Part shown: piece after piece, positions 45,566-54,779 of the stretch | Layout of the letters: the number at the start of each line of letters is the position of its first letter | Numbering within the stretch: position 1 is the stretch's first letter | Assembly (NCBI GenBank): GCA_963575745.1 | Contig: CAUYUJ010018702.1 | Coordinates: 60,662 to 124,661, forward strand | From: Prorocentrum cordatum | Lineage: Eukaryota > Sar > Dinophyceae > Prorocentrales > Prorocentraceae | DNA: 64,000 nucleotides | Direction of reading: 5' to 3' | Translations under genes and position numbers: made by a program | The notes under the pieces: model-generated | The model's database searches: none | Seen by the model: only the letters and a program-made list of their open reading frames with translations | Told to the model about the DNA's origin: nothing

Positions 45566-48514
45566 GAGTAGGAGTAGGAGTAGGAATAGGAGGATGAGGA
45601 GGAGAAGGAGGAGGAGGAGAAGGAGGAGGAGGAGGAGGAGGAGGAAGGAGAGGCGGGGAGGAGGTGACGGGACGCACCATTGGTTCTCTCGAGAAGCCCG
45701 AGAGGCAAAATACCGTCATCCTTTCACGAATTGAATGAACTTGTTCTTGCACTGGACTCATTCTTGAATTCTCATGTTCTCGTTGCTCTCTTTATCCCGC
45801 TGCCTCCTCTCCGCTCCACTCTGCAAAATTCCGCACTATCAGGGTTCTACCGCTCAGGAGAAGGCCATTTCCGAGATGCTGCCGACGTTCTAGTCTGCGG
45901 CTTTGCCATTCCGCCAGCGCGATCGAGTCGATCGATCGGTCGCCGTAGTCGTCGTAGGTTTGATGTCGTGATGTGTCTCTGGAGGGCGCGGCTCCATCCG
46001 CGTCTCCATGGATCATTCCACCCGCCGCTTCTCACCGACGACGCTTCCTCTCTCTCTCTCTCTCCCGCCCATTCCTTCTCCTCCTCCCACCATCCTATCA
46101 TCCTCTCTTCATCTGTCCCTCCAGCCACCTCCCTCCTCCCTCCTCCCACGTCGCTCGTGCTGAGCGGGGCTCTCCGAGTAGGGGGGGCATCGTCGGATCT
46201 TGACGGGTCCCAGGTATCGAACGCAGGGCGCAGCAATTGCTGCTTGGCGTGGCTCATCGGCACCAAGAAAGTTTTCGAGAACCAGGACGAGGCGAGCGGG
46301 GGGGCGCGCGCGTTGTTCTCAGAGGAGCCCAGGAGGAAGAGGCGTGGAGAGGATGAGGGTGGGGGAAGGGAACCACAGGGTAGGTAGGGCAGGGCAGCGC
46401 AGTGCAGGGAAGGGCAAGGCAGGGTAGGTAGGTAGGAGGTAGGGAGAGGTAGGGTAGGACAGGGTAGGATAGGGTACGGTAGGGCGTGCTTTCGTTGGTA
46501 AGGTAGGGCATGACTTAGGATGGTGAGTCTGGTAAGTAAGTAGGCCAGTGTTGGGTTTGGGGCGGGCGGGCAGGTGGATGCGGTTGACGCCAGTGCGGGA
46601 GCACGTCGGGGGCATCGTCGATCGCCAATTGTCGCCGTTGCCGCGCCGCCCGCAGGCCGCCGACGACACGGAGAGCCACGTCAGCGGCCCGAGCGGCTGC
46701 GGGGGCCCGCCCTCCAAGAAGCGCAAGAAGAGCAATAAGCAGGAGGAGGTGGAGGCGCAGAAGGATTATGGGCACGTTTCCCCCACCACGAGTTACAAGC
46801 CGCTCCTCCTTCTCCTCCTCCTACTCCTCCTCCACCTCCTCCTCCTCCTCCTCCTCCCCTTCTCATCCACGGACTCCTCTGACCTTCTCATCCTGGTCCT
46901 CCTCCTCCTCCTCCTCCGACTCCTCCTCCTCCTCCTCCTCGCCTTCACATCCTACTCCTCCCTCTTCTCCCCCCCCCTCCCTCTCCCCCCTCTAGTGCCC
47001 ATCAAAAGGAGACGCACGAGATCATCTACACCGTGATCGAGGTCAACGCTGGCATCGGGAACGACTGCAAGACGTAAGGGGGGGGGGGGGGCGAGTATGG
47101 GGGTTGTTGCAATGATAATGGTGCCTTCCTTCTCATTGCCTCTGCCTTCTGCTGGTCCGATTTGCATGCCTGATTCCACCCGCGCACTGAGCTTCTACTG
47201 CGTTGCTCACATGGTCCTTACCTCCACCACTTCATACTTCCATATCTGACATATCTGATCTAGTGGCTTGCTCCATTTTTCACTGCCCGTTGCTACGGTC
47301 ATTTATTTGCTCAGTTACGTGCTAGCTTCATTGCTCGTAGCCCCTTCCCTTCTACTACTCCATTCGCTCACTCACTCTCCAATCCGTTGCGCTGCTCAAT
47401 GCACTCGGGCGGGAGGTGCCGTTACCAGGTGCCCAGCTTGACGGAGGTCGAGGAGCGCAAGTCGGTGTTCCACGCGGACCAGCCCGACTTGTGGCGCCGC
47501 AGGACGTGGTTCGACGATTGGAAGTTCGCGAAGGCGAAGAAGGAGAGGCCCGCCCGCCCGCGCGCCTCCTTCACTTCTGATCCTCTCCTCGTTCTCACTC
47601 ACCACCCTCCACCCCATAGGACTTGGAGCGAGGGGGAGGGGGAGGAGCAAGTCGGAGGAGGGGGAACTGAGTTGGAAAGTAAGGGAGGCCTGACAGCTGG
47701 AGGGGGCGAAGGGCGAAGGACCCAGGACGGGAAGAAGGTGGAGGAGGGACGAGGAGGCCCAGGCGGGATGAAGGCGGCACGGGTGACGGCCCGACGGCGG
47801 CGTCAACGACGTCGACGCCGGCGACGGTTGTCCTAGCTCATCCTTGGCTCATCTTCCTCGCGTCCTTACCCCCCCTCCTTCTTCATCCTCCTTTTCTTGC
47901 TCCGCCTCATCCTCCTGCTCGTTCTCCCTATCCTCCACCTTAGCTCCACCTTCTCCTCCTCCACCTTCACATTCTTGTTCTTATCCTTCTCCACGTATTC
48001 CTCCTCTTGACTTCCTCCTCTTCTCCTCCCTGTCCGCCTCCTCTTGACTTCATCCTATCCTCCGCCTCCTCCTCTTCCTCCTCCTCCCCCTCCTCCTCCT
48101 TGTCCTTCTCCTCCTCCTCCTCCTTGTCCTTCTCCTCCTCCCCCTCTTCTTCTCCTCCTCTCCCCCTCCCCCCCCACCTTCTCCTACTCCTGCCTCCTCT
48201 TGCCCCTCCTCCTCCTATCTTCTAACCGTCCACAGGACCCCTATCCACCTCCTGCTCCGATTCGTTCCTCCTCCTCCATTTCCGACTCCATGTCCTCCTC
48301 TCGTTCTCCGAGTCGTCATCGTTCTCATGCTGCCCACGCGCCGCCTCCTGCCCCTCCTCCGTGCCCCCCTTCTTCCTCCTCCGTCTCTTCCTCCTGCGTC
48401 GCGCCCCGCCCCCGCCAGGTCGCCGGCGGCGTCGTTCATTCACAAGTGAATGCCGCCAAGCGGCCACGGCGCGCGCGGACTCGCGGACTCCGCAAGGGAA
48501 GCGAGATGGAATGA
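42644..48514 (+). CDS. Gene W: second unrecognised multi-exon gene
   Basis: Possible start ATG CCA GAG|GTCAGG at 42644, then exons at 43122-43289, 43666-43857, 44070-44255, about 44530-44595, 44746-44851, about 45179-45293, 45843-45887, about 46214-46330, about 46574-46740, 46996-47073, 47416-47548 and 48419-48514 (TGA). Each reads as mixed-composition, mostly helical and charged protein; several junctions keep phase. Two basic patches (SKKRKKSN and KRPRRARTR) suggest a nuclear protein. I recognise no domain, and the chain could be more than one gene. Confidence 0.45.
43122..43289 (+). CDS. Gene W exon
   Basis: After GCTTGGGAG: AGPHNLTTRKVLDLVVTKLY, then SGMTEDASFAQFCLDHENIK and AVESLRS before GTGGGG. 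Confidence 0.55.
43666..43857 (+). CDS. Gene W exon
   Basis: After GGTTGGGAG: VTTKWGLKTKVADNAVLFTK, then SETKQKIMAEWAARHQNHLN and LDAVFAELADEFPKP before GTGGCG. In phase with 43289. Confidence 0.55.
44070..44255 (+). CDS. Gene W exon
   Basis: SIVASNGNGVSQENKFEPLL, then SEWWQKNVEAEQATSEDNGS and IAQYIKNQLQAALQSKIQ. Acceptor CTCGAAG. Confidence 0.55.
44530..44595 (+). CDS. Gene W exon, acidic (weak)
   Basis: After GCGCCCGCAG: EDQGEREDNIDVDMEDKTQE. The downstream edge runs into a GAG-rich stretch. Confidence 0.35.
44746..44851 (+). CDS. Gene W exon
   Basis: After CATCCCCAG: TFTTSMGAILIQKSNTFVKI, then EKTDKGEIKSQKLE before AG|GC. Confidence 0.5.
45179..45293 (+). CDS. Gene W exon
   Basis: DGGTWPTLPFNGRVVDDAVA, then AHMNKSLLLPLSPAE before a GC donor. 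A stop lies just downstream in frame. Confidence 0.45.
45366..45660. repeat. (GTA)n then (GGA)n microsatellite
   Basis: About 200 bp of GTA repeats interrupted by a few AAT and ACA units, running into GAG/GGA repeats. Presumed intron of gene W. Confidence 0.9.
46214..46330 (+). CDS. Gene W exon
   Basis: VSNAGRSNCCLAWLIGTKKV, then FENQDEASGGARALFSEE. Acceptor GGTCCCAG. Confidence 0.4.
46376..46530. repeat. Degenerate GGTAG/GGCAG pentamer repeat
   Basis: Irregular run of GGTAG, GGGCA and GGACA units in a presumed intron. Confidence 0.7.
46574..46740 (+). CDS. Gene W exon with basic patch
   Basis: WMRLTPVREHVGGIVDRQLS, then PRRPQAADDTESHVSGPSGC, ending PPSKKRKKSNKQ before a GAG-rich intron. 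Confidence 0.5.
46996..47073 (+). CDS. Gene W exon
   Basis: After CCCCTCTAG: AHQKETHEIIYTVIEVNAGI, then GNDCK and two bases before GTAAGG, the strongest donor in the window. The split Thr codon completes at 47416. Confidence 0.55.
47416..47548 (+). CDS. Gene W exon
   Basis: CRYQVPSLTEVEERKSVFHA, then DQPDLWRRRTWFDDWKFAKA, with a GC donor near 47549. Confidence 0.55.
48419..48514 (+). CDS. Gene W, possible terminal exon
   Basis: After CCCCGCCAG: VAGGVVHSQVNAAKRPRRAR, then TRGLRKGSEME and TGA. A basic C-terminus resembling a nuclear localisation signal. Confidence 0.4.
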   Translation, partial: VAGGVVHSQVNAAKRPRRARTRGLRKGSEME

Positions 48515-48539
48515 GAGAGGAGAGAGGGAGAGAGAGCGT

Positions 48540-48570
<31 letters not shown>

Positions 48571-48637
48571 CGCAGGAGTAGAAGAGGGACGCGTAGAAGC
48601 AGATGAGGGGAGGTGCGGGAGGATGACATGGGAAAAT

Positions 48638-48688
<51 letters not shown>

Positions 48689-49590
48689 TACGACGCGGTG
48701 GAGAGAGAAGGAGAGGAGGAGGTGGACATCAGGAAGATGATGAGGATGAAAATCAATAGGAGGAGGATCAGGTGGAGAGGGGATGGAACGAGGGGCGAAA
48801 CAATTCAGGAGCTGTGATCAGTGAGGAATGGATGAGGGTCGCAACACATGATATTCCTCCTCCTCTTCCTCTGTGCGCGTGCCGAGGCCTTCGAAGAAGG
48901 CGTTAGTTTACCTTTCGCCCAAATTTTGTCGCTGTGGGCGTGTGCGAGAGTCTCCCCCGCATCCATCCTGTTTGCACGCTCACCCATCTGTCTTGCCTTG
49001 ACGTTACTCCTTCGTCCTCCTCTTCTTCATCAGTGTGATCGCCAGTCCCCACCTAATCCTTATTATTTTGACGCCACCGGTGCATCTCTCTAGTCTGCCA
49101 TGCTGACTCACTGTGCAACGTTGCGTTCCCCTCCCCCACTGCAAGTCCCCCTCCCCCTCCCCCTTGCCATCGTCGTCGTCGTCATTGTCCTCCCTCACCC
49201 TTCCTCCTCTGAATGTTCCTACTCATGCGTTGTCTTCTCTTGCTCTGATGCCTTTGACAGTATGCCGCTTGTATTGCGTCAGTGAATGTATCTGTGGCGC
49301 GCGTCGCCTGCTTGAAAAATGGTTCTGCTTCGAGCCTGCCTTGCAATGGGGAAAGGAAGGGCAGAGAGGGAATAGAGAGGTGGAGGGGCAGGGGCGCGCC
49401 TAAGGAAAACTGGGCTGAAGGGCGCAAGCCGATTGCACCAGCACATGGGAGAGAAGATAAAACAGAGTATGGGTGTGCAGCAACGCAGAGTAACTATGTA
49501 ACTGAATTGTTTTCGATTATATTCTCAGATACGAGATCATTTTTTTTTGGGTTTCAAGGGCGTCAGAATCAAGTAAAACCATGTGTTCGA
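48515..49590. other. Right subterminal region, no gene recognised
   Basis: Two GA microsatellites (about 48540-48565 and 48640-48682), then ordinary sequence with a T9 run near 49540-49548. No supported coding sequence between the last exon of gene W and the right terminus. Confidence 0.5.
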
Positions 49591-49646
49591 GGTGGTTGTT
49601 GGAAGGACTTTTGATCATGCCGAACCATCTCAGTATGACCTACCCA
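49591..49646 (-). repeat. Right terminal inverted repeat
   Basis: Complement of the left terminus: the inner 31 bp (49591-49621) are identical and the outer end reads ATGACCTACCCA. One indel and several substitutions lie between these blocks. Confidence 0.85.
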
Positions 49647-49655
49647 GCCTTCTCG
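49647..49655. other. Right target-site duplication of the giant element
   Basis: GCCTTCTCG, identical to 13144-13152. Confidence 0.85.
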
Positions 49656-50257
49656 AGCTTCTGACTGACCTCAGCCGCCTGCTTGTGGGCCATGGTGACC
49701 CTCTGAGACAGCGGGGCCACGTGCGCCTTCTCAGCCTCCTTGCGGCGCCTCTCAGTGAGGGTGCTCTTGTGCTTCGCCGCGCTGGCCACGTCGCCCGCGC
49801 GCTCCAGCATCGCCACCAACCTCTCCAGGTCTCCGATGTCCATTTCGCTGTCTTCCGACTGGGCCACCATGAACTGGGCTCCTGGGGCACGGGGCAGGGC
49901 CTGACCGCCGACGGCAGCGTCTGGGCCCTTGCCCCCTTTGCCCTTGCGCCCCTTGCCTTTCTTGCCACCTTTGCCTCCGTCACCATGCATCGCGGCGTCA
50001 GCCCAAACTCCGCCAGGCTCAGGTGGTGCAGTCGGGGCAACGTCGGACAGCTTGTGGCCACAGGCTCTGCAGAACACGCTTCCACGAACGTTCTTCTTGC
50101 AACAGCACTTCGCGCAAGCAGGAGCTTTCCCGACCTCCTTCCAACCTTCAGAGTCTCCTTGGCCCATGTCGCGCCACTCCCTCCACTGCCCCACCCAGGG
50201 CGGGGGAGCAGACTTCCTCCATGGAGGCCTGACAGCAGCGGCCGCGGGAGGAACCAT
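49647..50257 (-). CDS. LINE ORF1 protein, N-terminal part (partial, 3' end displaced)
   Basis: Starts at ATG 50257 (MVPPAAAAVRPPWRKSAPPP), followed by a zinc-ribbon-like segment with CAKCCCKK and FCRACGHK pairs. Then come an extremely Gly/Lys-rich stretch (KGGKKGKGRKGKGGK) and a coiled coil (LERLVAMLERAGDVASAAKH, then TMAHKQAAEVSQKLEKA). It runs into the transposon terminus and stops there by accident (TAG at 49640-49642). The rest of the protein is at 12519-13152. The paired Cys and basic stretch fit a nucleic acid-binding ORF1 product. Confidence 0.7.
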
Positions 50258-50433
50258 GGGGCGAGCAACAGGAGGCAGATCCTGCGGGGACTCGAAAGGT
50301 ACGCCGTGTTAAGAAGAGTGCTCCACCAGGAGCTCACAAGGAATCAGAACCAGCAAAAACTGGTGCAGGATCACGGGCGGGGGCGCGCCTCCCCCACGCC
50401 AGTAGACTCCTGTCCAGAGCGAAACGCTACGGA

Positions 50434-50455
50434 CTTGAGCCAAAATGGCTACGGA
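50434..50455 (-). other. Dinoflagellate spliced-leader sequence (genomic relict)
   Basis: The complement of these 22 bases is the universal dinoflagellate spliced leader without mismatch (begins TCCGTAGCC, ends GGCTCAAG). Immediately after it (50426-50433) the minus strand repeats TCCGTAGC, followed by a weaker match (about 50411-50425) that may be an older, decayed leader. Confidence 0.9.
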
Positions 50456-50795
50456 GGGGAGGAGGAGGAGGAGGAGGAAAAGGAGGAGGAGAAGGAGGAG
50501 GAGGGGGGGAGGAGGAGGGGGAGGGGGAAGAGATGGAGGAGGAGGGGGAGGGGGAAGACGAGGACGAAGATGATGAGGGAGAGGAATGCGATGAGGAGAA
50601 GGGTGGAGGAGGAGGAGGAGGAGGAGGAGGAGGAGGCGGAGGAGGAGGAGGCGGAGGAGGAGGAGGAGGAGAGGAGGAGGAGGAAGACGAGGAGGAGGAG
50701 GAGGAGGAGGAGGAGGAAGAGTAGGGAGGAGGAGGCTGAGGAGGAGGAGGAGGAGGAGGAGAAGGAGGAGGAGGAGGAGGAGGAGGAGGAAGAGT
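50456..50795. repeat. (GGA)n tract at the 5' edge of the LINE
   Basis: About 340 bp of GGA/GAG repeats with a few interruptions, starting right at the spliced leader. Confidence 0.9.
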
Positions 50796-50976
50796 GGTCG
50801 CCTAAGCCCTGCGAGCGACGACCCATGGATCCACAGGAGGTCTGGGAAACACCAACAAGCTGGGAGAACTAGCTAATAAGAACGGCGACATGCCCGACCC
50901 ATCCGAATCAACTGCCAAGGAACCCAGAGCGCCCGATTTTCAGGTCCTGGCCACCGCCCCCTGAAACCGATGGTCA

Positions 50977-51057
50977 CGTCACGATTCGCGCCGGCGCAGT
51001 CTGGAAAGTAACCCGTCTGTTCGGCATTCCCAGGCGTCGCCGGCGCGAATCGTGACG
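50977..51057. repeat. Hairpin with 20-bp perfect arms
   Basis: CGTCACGATTCGCGCCGGCG (50977-50996) and its exact complement (51038-51057) around a 41-base loop. Probably the core of another foldback element. Confidence 0.7.
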
Positions 51058-51239
51058 TTACCGGCCCGGCCCCCTCCTCTCGTCTCCCCTCCCCCCCAAT
51101 GACGCCCCGGCATCGCCAGGAGATGGACAAAACTGCCTCCAGGAACAAAGGCCCAAACGAGGCAAGGGTCTATTTGAGGCGGCCTTGGGCTCTGAACTGG
51201 ATGGGCCCCGAAAACAAATACTTACTCCGGATTCCATAA

Positions 51240-51665
51240 TAAAGCCGGGGGGGTCACATTTGGGGGGGGGTCTGATTTGAGCTGTCTTGGAGGGTTCGGG
51301 GGGGTCTGGGCAAAGGGCCGCCCTTTCATGGATGGTCTGGGAGGGTCTAAAATTTCTCGTCTGGGAGGGTTGAGACCCCCTCCCTTTTATTATGAACTCT
51401 GGAGTACATCAGAAAGGGGGATCGGAAGAAATCCGAAGGTCCATCTGGTGCAATTCTTCACCCCAGATCAGTTTTTGTCCCGGGGTCACGCCTGTTAGGG
51501 CCAGGGGATAGAAAACACTCCCTGTTATCGCCAGGGGATCGCCAGGTCATGCCAGTTATCGCCAGTTATCGCTGAAATCACTCCCTGGACTTTTTCCGAA
51601 GTCCACGTGGTGCACTTCTTCACCCCAGGTCAGTTTCTGACCACGGGCCACGCCAGTTCTGGCCG
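51240..51665. repeat. GGGAGGGTCT-rich region and a duplicated 70-bp segment
   Basis: 51250-51380 has several CT(T/G)GGAGGGTT/GGGAGGGTCT units. Segments 51431-51502 and 51594-51663 are diverged copies (both with TCACCCCAG(A/G)TCAGTTT) about 163 bp apart. Non-coding. Confidence 0.5.
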
Positions 51666-51693
51666 GGGGGTATGTTAAAATATAAACCATAAG

Positions 51694-51696
<3 letters not shown>

Positions 51697-51737
<41 letters not shown>

Positions 51738-51835
51738 TGATCCACTGCCGCGTTACTGTGGAAAATTCCCCCCCTCTCGCCTCCCCCCCTAAGAAAATCC
51801 CCCCCACTGATGCACCCCTCCCTTCTGCCCCCCCG

Positions 51836-51874
<39 letters not shown>

Positions 51875-53473
51875 GCTCCCCCCCTCCGGAAAACCGGGGG
51901 GGGTCACTACCGGTTCGAACCCCCCCCCTTCCGGAAAACTGGGGCCACTACCAGTCCGAACCCCCCCTCCCCCCGCCCCCCTCCGGAAAACCAAGGGGGG
52001 GGTCACTATACCGGTTCGAACCCCCGCCCCCCCCCCTCCGGAAAGCCGGGAGGGGGTCACTATACCGGTTCGAACCCCTCCCCCGCAGATAACCGAGGGG
52101 GGGGTTCACTACCCCCCCTCCAGAAAACCCGGGGGGGTCACTACCAATTCGATGCCCCCCCCCACGCTCACCGCCGGCAAACGACTCCCAGGTCCCTACC
52201 ACCGTCCGCACCACATCCCCCACTGCTGTCCCCAGCACTACTGTGTCACGACCACTGTCCCCACTGTTCCCACCACTGTCCCCGCTGTCCCAACCAGTGC
52301 CCCCACCACTGTCGCACTGTCCCCACTGTCCCCACCTCTGTTCCCACCACGGTCCCACTCTCCCCACTTTCCCCACGGCCCCAACCACTGTCCCACTGTC
52401 CCCACTGTGCCGCTGTCCCACTATCCCCGCCGCTGTCCCACTGTCCCCACCACTGTCCCCACTGTCCCCACCACTGTCCCCACTGTACCTCTGTCCCATT
52501 GTCCCACCGCCGTCCTCGCCACCGCCCTCACCTCTGTCCCCACCACCACTGTCCCCACCACTGTCCCACTGTCCCCACCACATTCCCACTGTCCCCACAC
52601 AACTGTCCCCACCACCACCGTCCCCACCAGTCCCACAGTCCCCACCACTGTCCCACTGTTCTCACCATTGTCACCGCTGTCTCCACCAGTGCCCCCACCA
52701 GTGTCTCACTGTCCCCACTCTCCCCACCATTGTCCCACCACGGTCCCACTCTCCCCACTTTCCCCACGGTCCCCACGATGGCCCCACTGTCCGCACTGCA
52801 TCCAACACTGTCCTACTGTCCCCGCCGCTGTCCCACTGTGCTGTCCCACCGTCCCCACTGTCCCCACCACTGTCCCACATTCCCACCACTGTCCCCACCA
52901 CTCTCTCCGCTGTACTACTGTCCCACCACTGGCCTCACCACCGCCTTCACCACTGTCTCCACCACTACCGTCCTCACCACTATCCCACTGTCCCCACTAC
53001 TGTCCCGCTGTCCCCTCACCACTGTCCCCACCACCACCGTCCCCACCACTGTCCCACTGTTCCCGCACCACTGTCCCCACCACCACCGTCCCCACCACTG
53101 GCCGCACCACTGTCCCACTCTCTCCGCAACACTATCCCCACCACCACCGTTCCCACCACTTTCCCAGTATCCCCACCATTGTCCAACTGTCCCGAGGAGC
53201 GGGAATCGTTTGCCGGCGGCGAGAGGGGGAGGGTCGAACCGATAATGACCCCCCCCCGTGTTCGAGGGGGGGGGGGTAGAACCGGTAGTGACCCCCCCTT
53301 TTTATGATGGACTCGGGGGAGGGGGGAGGGGCTCGAACCGGTAGTGACCTCCCCCCCTGTTTTCGAGGGGGGGGACGGGTTGGGAACCCTCAGTGACCCC
53401 CCCCTGATTTTCCGCCAGCAGCGGTAGAACACGCTCCTTCACACATATACATATATATATATATATATATATA

Positions 53474-53507
<34 letters not shown>
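51697..53507. repeat. Inverted-repeat-bounded block with minisatellite core
   Basis: Both sides begin with (AT)n tracts (51697-51727 and 53447-53506). Inside these, the left sequence GTGATCCACTGCCGC...GGAAAATT resembles the complement of the right side. Next come tandem units with CCGGTTCGAACCCCC on the left and their inverted counterpart on the right (53215-53420). The centre (about 52190-53190) is a roughly 1-kb run of CCCACCACTGTCC-like units. Long open frames here are Pro/Ser/Thr repeat artefacts. Confidence 0.55.
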
Positions 53508-53693
53508 CAAAAGAACACTCTCGAGGGCAGAGGTGGGGGGGGGCGGCGGCCATCTCCGACGGCGCGGATTGTCAGAAGCCCCTCTCACCTTCCAAGGAAG
53601 ATTGCCGCCGACCTACCAGACCACCCAAACCCAGCCCGAATACCCACATTTCGGGTTGCGGTGGGTGCGGGTTCCGTGTGCATGCTTCTATGT

Positions 53694-53850
53694 TTAGGTC
53701 GGGCACGTCCCCTACAGGGGAATCTTAAACGAAAAACTAAAACATACGCAAAACGTATTCAAAAGTAGCCAAAAAGTCAAAAATTCGTCCCCAGACTATT
53801 TTTTGCCTATTTTGAAATATTCCCCCTGTAGAGGGACACGTCCGACTTAA
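53694..53850. mobile_element. hAT-like MITE (family A), with 8-bp target duplication
   Basis: 157 bp, TTAGGTCGGGCACGTCCCC to GAGGGACACGTCCGACTTAA, flanked by TTCTATGT at 53686-53693 and 53851-53858. Confidence 0.85.
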
Positions 53851-53977
53851 TTCTATGTTCTGGGATGCCCCCTCGCGGGGAATCGAGAGCAGTCTGTGGC
53901 TGTCGTGACGGGTTGGGGCGATTTGGTATAATTAGGTGGTGAACAATCTGGCCCCTTCCTCATGCCCGACGTCACGA

Positions 53978-54137
53978 TTAGGGCGGGCGTGTCCCCCTAC
54001 AGGTGGATTTTGGACGAAAGATACAACACAAACCCAAACATACTCAAACACATTCAAGAATAGTTAAAACATCGTCCCCATACTGTTGCTTGACTATTTC
54101 TGAATATTCCTTCTGTAGAGGCACACGCTCGACTTAA
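53978..54137. mobile_element. hAT-like MITE (family A), with 8-bp target duplication
   Basis: 160 bp, TTAGGGCGGGCGTGTCCCC to AGGCACACGCTCGACTTAA, flanked by CGTCACGA at 53970-53977 and 54138-54145. Confidence 0.85.
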
Positions 54138-54779
54138 CGTCACGAACACATGCAACATCGACGGCCCGAACCCTGGGCCCCACCTTTCTGCTCCACTTTT
54201 CGGGCCACACCGATCCGTGAGGAGGGCCACGGCACCCGAGACAAGGGCGACAAAGAGCCCTGTGCGAGACAGGGCGATAACTCCCAACACCTACTTATCC
54301 CGTCTTGACTTCTGTCACGAAACTCTGAGGGCTGCAAGGCAGGAGGGCCTCTGAGAAGCCCCGCCCTCCTTCCAAGACTGGCGGCCTCCCTGCCTCCCCT
54401 ACAGGACGGGGATGACGTTCTGGGAGCGGCCAAGAGGGGGGTGTCCAAGAGGGAGGGGTGCAAATCATGACCGGCGGCATGTGCGCGGCCCAGCGGGGTG
54501 CCCAAGGACGTAATGAAGTAAGAACAGGCGCCATGAAATCTGGGGAAATATCATGGCCCCCGCCATGATATCCACCCCCCCTAGTCATCACCCCCCTCTT
54601 TTCCGCTCCCGACTACAGGACGGGGATGACGTCATGACAGGATTGGACGGCACCGGGGCCTGGCGAGAGCCCTGCCCTGGCGGCCGAACACGGCCAACAC
54701 CTGCCATCGTGATTTTTTGCCGCGGCGCGGGCATGCCCGAGTCATCCTCGTGAACTCTTCTGACGGCGCGCACAGGGGA

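Larger units (their letters stand above)
13153..49646. mobile_element. Giant 36.5-kb TIR DNA transposon inserted in LINE ORF1
   Basis: Both ends carry the same terminal sequence in inverted orientation, starting TGGG(G/T)AGGTCAT. They are bounded by a perfect 9-bp duplication, and excision in silico restores an in-frame LINE ORF1. The interior holds at least four gene loci, nearly all exons on the plus strand, with introns full of microsatellites. The MITE and foldback families seen on both flanks were not seen inside. The duplication length suggests a Mutator-like mechanism. The size and gene content are unlike ordinary MULEs, and which gene mobilises it is unproven (best candidate: the gene at 22867-29917). 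Confidence 0.8.
49647..50455 (-). mobile_element. LINE retrotransposon, 5' part with spliced leader at its end
   Basis: Begins at 50455 with a full spliced leader, then about 175 bp of leader sequence and ORF1. It continues, across the 36.5-kb insertion, into 13152-7146. The leader at the very 5' end shows that the template was a trans-spliced mRNA and that this copy was full length when it inserted. Confidence 0.8.

Noticed and set aside
13153-49646. Endogenous viral element or Maverick-like virus
   Set aside because: No capsid, packaging ATPase, protease or DNA polymerase motif was recognised in any exon, and Mavericks make 5-6-bp, not 9-bp, duplications.
51725-53245. A 506-codon Pro/Ser/Thr/His frame
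   Set aside because: It follows the CCCACCACTGTCC minisatellite in all three frames at once; no start context or non-repeat domain.
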